Assembly: GCA_020025535.1 (NCBI GenBank)
Contig: JAHHRY010000015.1
Span: forward strand, 1 to 25,229
Direction of reading: 5' to 3'
Length of the DNA: 25,229 nucleotides
DNA from: Oscillospiraceae bacterium
Lineage (GTDB): Bacteria > Bacillota > Clostridia > Oscillospirales > Oscillospiraceae
Part shown: positions 21,161 through 25,229 of the stretch, one piece after another
Position numbering within the stretch: the stretch's first letter is position 1
Layout of the letters: the number at the start of each line of letters is the position of its first letter
Position numbers and translations under genes: made by a program
Notes under the pieces: model-generated
Told to the model about the DNA's origin: nothing
Databases searched by the model: none
The model's input: only the letters and a program-made list of their open reading frames with translations

Positions 21161-21878
21161 TCAACGGGCGCACTGCTCCATTATCCTGAGTCTACGTTCA
21201 GGCGCCGTCAAAAGCTGCTCTTCCATGTCCACATAAGACTCCGAAGGCTTCCACGCCATAAATACACGAATCAACGTATCCGGTGCAGGATTCACTTCCG
21301 GTCGGGCAGAATCCGTGTATCGCTCCGTCTGGAAAGAAATAATGTTATAAGGATTATCCGCATCAAAGGCAGCCAGTATACGATACACTCATTGCCTCGC
21401 GGCGGGTAAGTCCCAACTTTGCAAAGGCTTCTTCCAGGAGTGCCTCCGTATCCTCGCTTTTTACACAAAAGCCCTTGGAAAAATCATATCGTGTGTCTGT
21501 TTCTGCCTCCCATAGAGATAATTGTAAATCTGACCGTTTTTGTCCTTCAATGTTCCGTCAGGCATTGCCGTTACCTGCCAGCTATTCTTATAGGCCGGAT
21601 ATGTACAGGTCAGTCTCCCGTCCACAGTCAGTCGGACAGATACATTGGTTTCTTCTTCCGGATACAGGTAGATCACCGGTTTTGCGGCAAACATAGGTGG
21701 ATCGTTATTAACAACAGCATCCACAAGGTCTCCCTCTATCAGCTGATGCACAATTTTATACGTCAGCGCAGAATATATCTTTGCGTCTGCGTCAGCATTT
21801 GTTCCTGTAGGTACAGGAACAAAAAGAACCGCCAGCGGGATTGGTACCGCTATCACCCAAATCCATATCCTTTTTCAT
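21161..21878 (-). pseudogene. Frameshifted membrane/secreted protein of a Clostridia family linked to ECF sigma pairs
   Basis: The old start is ATG 21876-21878 with AAAGGAG 8 nt upstream (MKKDMDLG). One frame later it reads VIAVPIPLAVLFVPVPTGTN (signal or TM), YSALTYKIVHQL, then KPVIYLYPEEETNVSVRL, CTYPAYKNSWQVTAMPDGTL and QIYNYLYG. Near 21480 it shifts (GFCVKSEDTEALLEEAFAKL is in another frame). Near 21390 it shifts again through CIVYWLPLM to DNPYNIISFQTERYTD, PDTLIRVFMAWKPSES and LTAPERR. At least three indels break a protein I know as a recurring hypothetical family in gut Clostridia (KPVIYLYPEEET and IISFQTE motifs). It is third in the sigma/anti-sigma operon, 14 nt after the anti-sigma. 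Confidence 0.8.
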
Positions 21879-21892
21879 TCGAAACGCTCCTT

Positions 21893-22405
21893 TCAGTCCA
21901 TAAACTCTTGAAACATACTGCGTATTTCATAAAATTGCCTTTCAGTCAGCGCAATTCTTTTTCCCGTTGCTTCGTTTCTCAGCAATTTCTTCGACAGTAC
22001 GTAGCTTTCCCGACCACGTCCCTCCAATTCAAAAGTAATATGGTATATTTCCAGTTCCTCATCTGGAATCTCCGGACTGCCGCCTATACCGCCGTTATCC
22101 ACAGGGCAATCATCATTTTCCTGACACACTTTCTGTATCTTTGAGTAAAGATTCTCAACTTTCTTCTGATCTGTAATTGTCAGGACAGTCCCCGCTTCCG
22201 TGCTGTCCAGCTTTTGGATTTCTGCAGAAATGATGTCGCTGCTGCCGGATTTGATGCTCGCCCAAAAAGCTACCGAAAGCACAATTATACACAGGCACAG
22301 CGGAACACACGCCACCAGGATTTGTTTCCGGAGTTTTTGGCGTTTTTTGATTCTTGCATTGCTGCGGTTAAAGACTTCATTTTTACATTCTTCTAAACTT
22401 CTCAT
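21893..22405 (-). CDS. Putative anti-sigma factor, single-TM
   Basis: 170 residues. A cytoplasmic N-terminus MRSLEECKNEVFNRSNARIK with a basic stretch is followed by one TM (about 29-50, ILVACVPLCLCIIVLSVAFW) and an outer domain with TVLTITDQKKVENLYSKIQK, a Cys-containing loop NDDCPVDNGG and a C-terminal ITFELEGRGRESYVLSKKLL. The ATG overlaps the sigma stop (ATGA at 22402-22405). Topology and coupling fit an anti-sigma factor, although no zinc-binding anti-sigma motif is seen, so the role is inferred. The next gene in the operon is broken. Confidence 0.75.
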   Translation of the reverse strand: MRSLEECKNEVFNRSNARIKKRQKLRKQILVACVPLCLCIIVLSVAFWASIKSGSSDIISAEIQKLDSTEAGTVLTITDQKKVENLYSKIQKVCQENDDCPVDNGGIGGSPEIPDEELEIYHITFELEGRGRESYVLSKKLLRNEATGKRIALTERQFYEIRSMFQEFMD

Positions 22406-22953
22406 AGCAAAAACTCACCATCCTTTCTCAGAATGATGCGCAGTTCCTTCTTCGCACGATACAGCAGGTTATCAATTTGTTTGCGATTTTTCTTCATAAC
22501 TTTGGCAGTTTCCTCATAGGTCATATCCTCAAAATAAATAAGGTGTATCACAGTTTGCATATCTTCAGGCAGCTTTCCCATTGCAGCATGCACTGCACGC
22601 TTTCGGTCATCGGCGAGAACGATTTCATCCAGTGCTTTTTCATCATCTGCAAGCTCTTCTGACTGGGATAATTCCACAAAGTCGATGACTTTGCGATGCT
22701 TTATGTAGTCCAACGCCCGACTTCGGCCCAGCATAAACACATAGGTCTTGAGCGTTACTTTAAAGTTATACCGATGACGATGCACAATCAGGTCAGAAAA
22801 AGCATCAATTGCAATATCTTCGGCTGTGTGAATATCGTGCACATACTGATCTATAAAGAAAACAAGGTTATGAAAAAGTTCCTTCATAATATCGTCGAAG
22901 GCACTTTCATCACCCTCCAGAAAACGGCGGTAGCTGCTTGCACCGTTATCCAA
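22402..22953 (-). CDS. ECF-family RNA polymerase sigma factor (TTG start)
   Basis: 183 residues from TTG 22951-22953. GGAGG lies 7 nt upstream in TAGGAGGAAATAGATTG, which decides for this codon over the GTG at 22998 that sits inside the promoter region. Region 2: SAFDDIMKELFHNLVFFIDQ, HTAEDIAIDAFSDLI, YVFMLGRSRALDYIKHRK. Region 4: KLPEDMQTVIHLIYFEDMTY, EETAKVMKKNRKQIDNLLYR. A decayed second copy with the same upstream region lies at 20540-20790. It is cotranscribed with a membrane anti-sigma candidate and a broken secreted-protein gene. Confidence 0.9.
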   Translation of the reverse strand: MDNGASSYRRFLEGDESAFDDIMKELFHNLVFFIDQYVHDIHTAEDIAIDAFSDLIVHRHRYNFKVTLKTYVFMLGRSRALDYIKHRKVIDFVELSQSEELADDEKALDEIVLADDRKRAVHAAMGKLPEDMQTVIHLIYFEDMTYEETAKVMKKNRKQIDNLLYRAKKELRIILRKDGEFLL

Positions 22954-22995
22954 TCTATTTCCTCCTATCCTGCAGAGAGTGCTCTCGTCTCCCTC

Positions 22996-23030
22996 CACTT
23001 ATTATACGATTGAAATTCGGAAATTCCTTA
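22996..23030 (-). promoter_or_regulatory. Promoter region of the second ECF sigma operon
   Basis: On the minus strand CGTATAAT (TATAAT at 23001-23006) is preceded by AATTTCAAT and GGAATTTCC. The block is kept in the decayed copy at 20727-20748. GGAA plus CGTA words are seen in ECF promoters, but the spacing (13 bp) is short, so autoregulation is only possible. Confidence 0.5.
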
Positions 23031-23618
23031 TTTTTCGGGTATCAAGCATGACATCTGTGGGATGGTCAATCGGGAAGGTGACAATGAACAAAAGGCAAAT
23101 ATCACACGGTGTCTGTTTTTACAACGGTTGCAGCAGTTGCTGAAACAATGGCCGGATATTCACATAAAACTTGCTGAACTTCGTACCATCAGCTTCGTCA
23201 TACTGTTTTTATCAGATTCATTTGCCGTCTCAGGATGTTCCCCTGCCGCAAATTCTTTGTTGCTCCAAACGCTTTTCAATTGCATATCAACCAAATTAGT
23301 ATTTATCGAATAAATGTTCTTTGTTTATTGTACTCAAAATCCATTTTCTTGGCAACAGATTTTGCATATATTCTGTTGTTTTTTATACATATATACGCAA
23401 ATCCGGATTACTTGCGCTGTTTTAAATACTAAAACAGTTCAAGCATCTATGCACGGAAGCGAAATTCCATTTTATTCATCCAATCCCGCAGAAAGCACAT
23501 CTCCGGCAACCCGATAAATTTACAGAACTTTTTATTTATGGACTCAACAAAATGCTTCCATTTTGATGTACAGTCTGATACAATAAAAAACAAAGTTTTT
23601 CTATCAGGAAGTGCTACC
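23031..23618. other. Long AT-rich gap
   Basis: No gene is supported. Short plus-strand frames overlap each other, have no RBS and match nothing I recognise. Part of 23040-23300 may be old coding sequence, but I cannot identify it. Confidence 0.4.
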
Positions 23619-23789
23619 ATGGATATAACCATCAAGCAGCCACTTGTTACCTTTAGAAATAAAGAAATTATTTTGTCTGATAAAGGAACTACATCCGTTG
23701 CAGATGTGGCTCCTTTCTTGCGGACTTTTCATGCCCTGCATCAGTTTGTCCTTGCGACAGCACGATGCAGGGTATCTTTTGTTCATTGA
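23619..23789 (+). CDS. Possible 56-residue small ORF
   Basis: ATG 23619 with AGGAAG upstream gives a peptide starting MDITIKQPLVTFRNKEIILS and ending in TGA 23787-23789, 18 nt before the next gene. It runs through two hairpins (23682-23772), so it may be a leader peptide or a chance frame in a structured RNA. The protein is not recognised. Confidence 0.25.
   Translation: MDITIKQPLVTFRNKEIILSDKGTTSVADVAPFLRTFHALHQFVLATARCRVSFVH
23682..23772 (+). promoter_or_regulatory. Two-hairpin leader upstream of the DUF1963-like gene
   Basis: Hairpin 1: AAAGGA-ACT-ACATC (23682-23695) pairs with GATGT-GGC-TCCTTT (23703-23716), with a symmetric 3x3 internal loop. Hairpin 2: CCCTGCATC (23734-23742) pairs with GATGCAGGG (23764-23772) around 21 nt and is followed by TATCTTTTG. 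The second looks terminator-like and lies 35 nt before the start codon, so transcription attenuation is possible. Confidence 0.45.
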
Positions 23790-23807
23790 TAAAAGGAGAA
23801 AAATATT

Positions 23808-24923
23808 ATGAAGCTCAAATTTCAATGTCCCGACTGCGGAACGCCCTTGGGCTATGAGGGTCTTTGCTGGAAGTGCAAAGCGGAGCATGATCGCCGGGAG
23901 GTGCTGGCCTGGACGCCGGAACAAATCACAGAAAAGCAGGAAGGTCTGATTCGGAATATTCAGCGGCTGGCGGATATGGAGGACCCGGAATGTACCGACT
24001 TCTGGCAGCTGCTCAGTTACCGGGACGCCATCACGCCGGAGATCCAGCGGGCGGCGCTGGATGCAAAGGTGTTCTATCCCTGCGAGCTCTACTACCGTGC
24101 ACCGGATGATGTGCGGGACGGTCTGATCACCGCCCTGCTGGAAACAGGCAACTCTCAGGATGCCTCCAATCTGATGTCCTGCCTTGCCATGCAGGGAGAT
24201 GAGAAAGCTCTGGAAACTCTGCTGGAGCTGGAGAAAAATCCCCGGCCCTGGCGAAAGAGTCTTTATGTGGACCCGTCCATCTATGCCCAGTGCGGCGGCT
24301 GGACCTTTGACAGAGAGGGCCAGCGGACCCAGCTCAACTTCGATACCTGCTTTTCTCTGGTCAAGGGAGCACCCGGCAAGGAATCTCCCATCCACATCGG
24401 GCGGGCACGAGAGAATACCTGCCCCCACTGCGGCGGGCGGATGGTGGATATGCTGGTGCTGGACGGCCGGGACGAGCGACTGAAGTTCTTAGGTATTGAC
24501 GGCATCCTTACTGCCACCTGCTGCCCCAACTGCGTAGGGTTTCTGGAGGGCCCTGCCTTCAACCGCTTTACCTTAGATGGCGGCGTGGAGATCTTCCCTT
24601 CGGAGCTCTTTGACGGAGCAGAGAAGATGGACTGTTATATTCGACCGGAGGACTACAAGGAACTCACCGAGAATCCCTTCGTGCTGGGCAAAGTACCTGT
24701 GCCCCTGTTCTACGGTGCTGCTTGCGAGGATGTGAACACCATCGGCGGCTTTGCCAACTGGGTGCAGGACTGGGAATATACCACCTGTCCTCACTGCGGC
24801 AAGCCCATGAAGTACCTGGCTCAGATCCAGTGGGATACTGTGATGGACGGTACGGAAGGCACATTGTACATTGAATTCTGCCCGGACTGCCATATCGTAT
24901 CCATGCAGCACCAACAGACCTGA
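23808..24923 (+). CDS. Zinc-ribbon protein with DUF1963/YwqG-like C-terminus
   Basis: 371 residues, with AAAGGAG before ATG 23808. An N-terminal zinc ribbon FQCPDCGTPLGYEGLCWKCK (6-25) is followed by a helical region with repeat-like features (about 40-150, LLETGNSQDASNLMSCLAMQ). A second Cys pair NTCPHCGGRM with CCPNCVGF lies at about 204-246, and the C-terminus IGGFANWVQDWEYTTCPHCG with KPMKYLAQI and FCPDCHIVS resembles the end of DUF1963/YwqG proteins (GG..xWxQ...CP.CG..M..L.Q). Function unknown. The GC content is visibly higher than in the preceding 600 bp. The next gene follows by 34 nt. Confidence 0.75.
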   Translation: MKLKFQCPDCGTPLGYEGLCWKCKAEHDRREVLAWTPEQITEKQEGLIRNIQRLADMEDPECTDFWQLLSYRDAITPEIQRAALDAKVFYPCELYYRAPDDVRDGLITALLETGNSQDASNLMSCLAMQGDEKALETLLELEKNPRPWRKSLYVDPSIYAQCGGWTFDREGQRTQLNFDTCFSLVKGAPGKESPIHIGRARENTCPHCGGRMVDMLVLDGRDERLKFLGIDGILTATCCPNCVGFLEGPAFNRFTLDGGVEIFPSELFDGAEKMDCYIRPEDYKELTENPFVLGKVPVPLFYGAACEDVNTIGGFANWVQDWEYTTCPHCGKPMKYLAQIQWDTVMDGTEGTLYIEFCPDCHIVSMQHQQT

Positions 24924-24957
24924 GCGAATCTCTGTTTTACATAAGGAGGCCCCCACT

Positions 24958-25229
24958 ATGTGTGAGCAATGCCGAAACATTCAAACATGGAGAAAATTTG
25001 ACGCCCCAAAGGACTATCTGGCTTGTATTGCTTACATTCAGCAGCTGGTGGAACAAGGCGAATTTGAACTGATGGCAGAGGAATCCACCTGCCCCTTGGA
25101 GAAGGTAAAGACTGCGGATGGATGGGCAGACGAAATTATGGCTCACATGATCCGGTGCAAGCACTGCGGACAGATCTTCACCTGTGTGGTCAACACCTGG
25201 CGAGGCAGCGGACACTTCAAAAAAGGCAA
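24958..25229 (+). CDS. Hypothetical Cys-rich protein (C-terminus outside window)
   Basis: Open from ATG 24958 to the window edge (90 codons). AAGGAGG lies 8 nt upstream. It starts MCEQCRNIQTWRKFDAPKDY, continues LACIAYIQQLVEQGEFELM, and carries a second Cys pair CKHCGQIFTC at about 67-76, probably a split zinc-binding site. It is likely co-transcribed with the zinc-ribbon gene before it. The family is not named with certainty. Confidence 0.75.
   Translation, partial: MCEQCRNIQTWRKFDAPKDYLACIAYIQQLVEQGEFELMAEESTCPLEKVKTADGWADEIMAHMIRCKHCGQIFTCVVNTWRGSGHFKKG

Overview
The window looks like a chromosomal, accessory-rich segment of a gut-type Clostridia (Bacillota), probably an Oscillospiraceae/Ruminococcaceae- or Lachnospiraceae-like genome. 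This rests on GC content judged by eye near 45-50%, strong AGGAGG ribosome binding sites, class II-type galT remains, VanG-type remains, paired ECF sigma/anti-sigma genes, and many gene families typical of that group. It is inference from style and families, not from a marker gene. I saw no rRNA, tRNA, CRISPR array or transposase gene.

Left part (1-6500, all minus strand). An ECF sigma factor overlaps by ATGA with an RsgI/PepSY-type anti-sigma protein that runs off the left edge. Next comes a SanA/ElyC-type DUF218 protein with its own terminator. It lies downstream of a MacB-like ATPase and an 885-residue FtsX-type permease, which also overlap by ATGA.

Centre (6500-10050). A small membrane-anchored hypothetical gene has a structured leader. 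After it lies a degraded RHS/WapA-type region. Two tandem 674-bp-period cassettes each carry a small single-TM protein of the kind found as RHS immunity genes, and relics of RHS coding sequence are interspersed. The region ends in an RHS core tip with a stop codon at a conserved Trp. This block sits between a two-component system (RR/HK, 10059-11734, with a DUF6054 and a zinc-ribbon gene) and the ABC transporter such systems usually control, so it may have split one ancestral operon.

Right of that (12500-16110, plus strand). There is a ghost of a vanG operon: the vanG 5' end is fused to the vanT racemase 3' end, with several frameshifts, behind three TGTCA boxes at exact 11-bp pitch. A CPBP membrane protease and an intact galactokinase follow. 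The galactokinase stop overlaps the start of a decayed galT.

Right part (16100-25229). A minus-strand DUF2975/XRE pair has a dyad inside its promoter. A glyoxalase-like gene is divergent from an HxlR regulator. A tandem pair of mosaic lipoproteins comes next, followed by a decayed copy of an ECF sigma gene. An intact ECF sigma/anti-sigma pair is followed by a multiply frameshifted third gene and two strong hairpins. The window ends with a structured leader and two zinc-ribbon genes, the first with a DUF1963/YwqG-like tail. The dominant theme is recent gene decay and tandem duplication inside sensing, envelope-stress and contact-competition loci.
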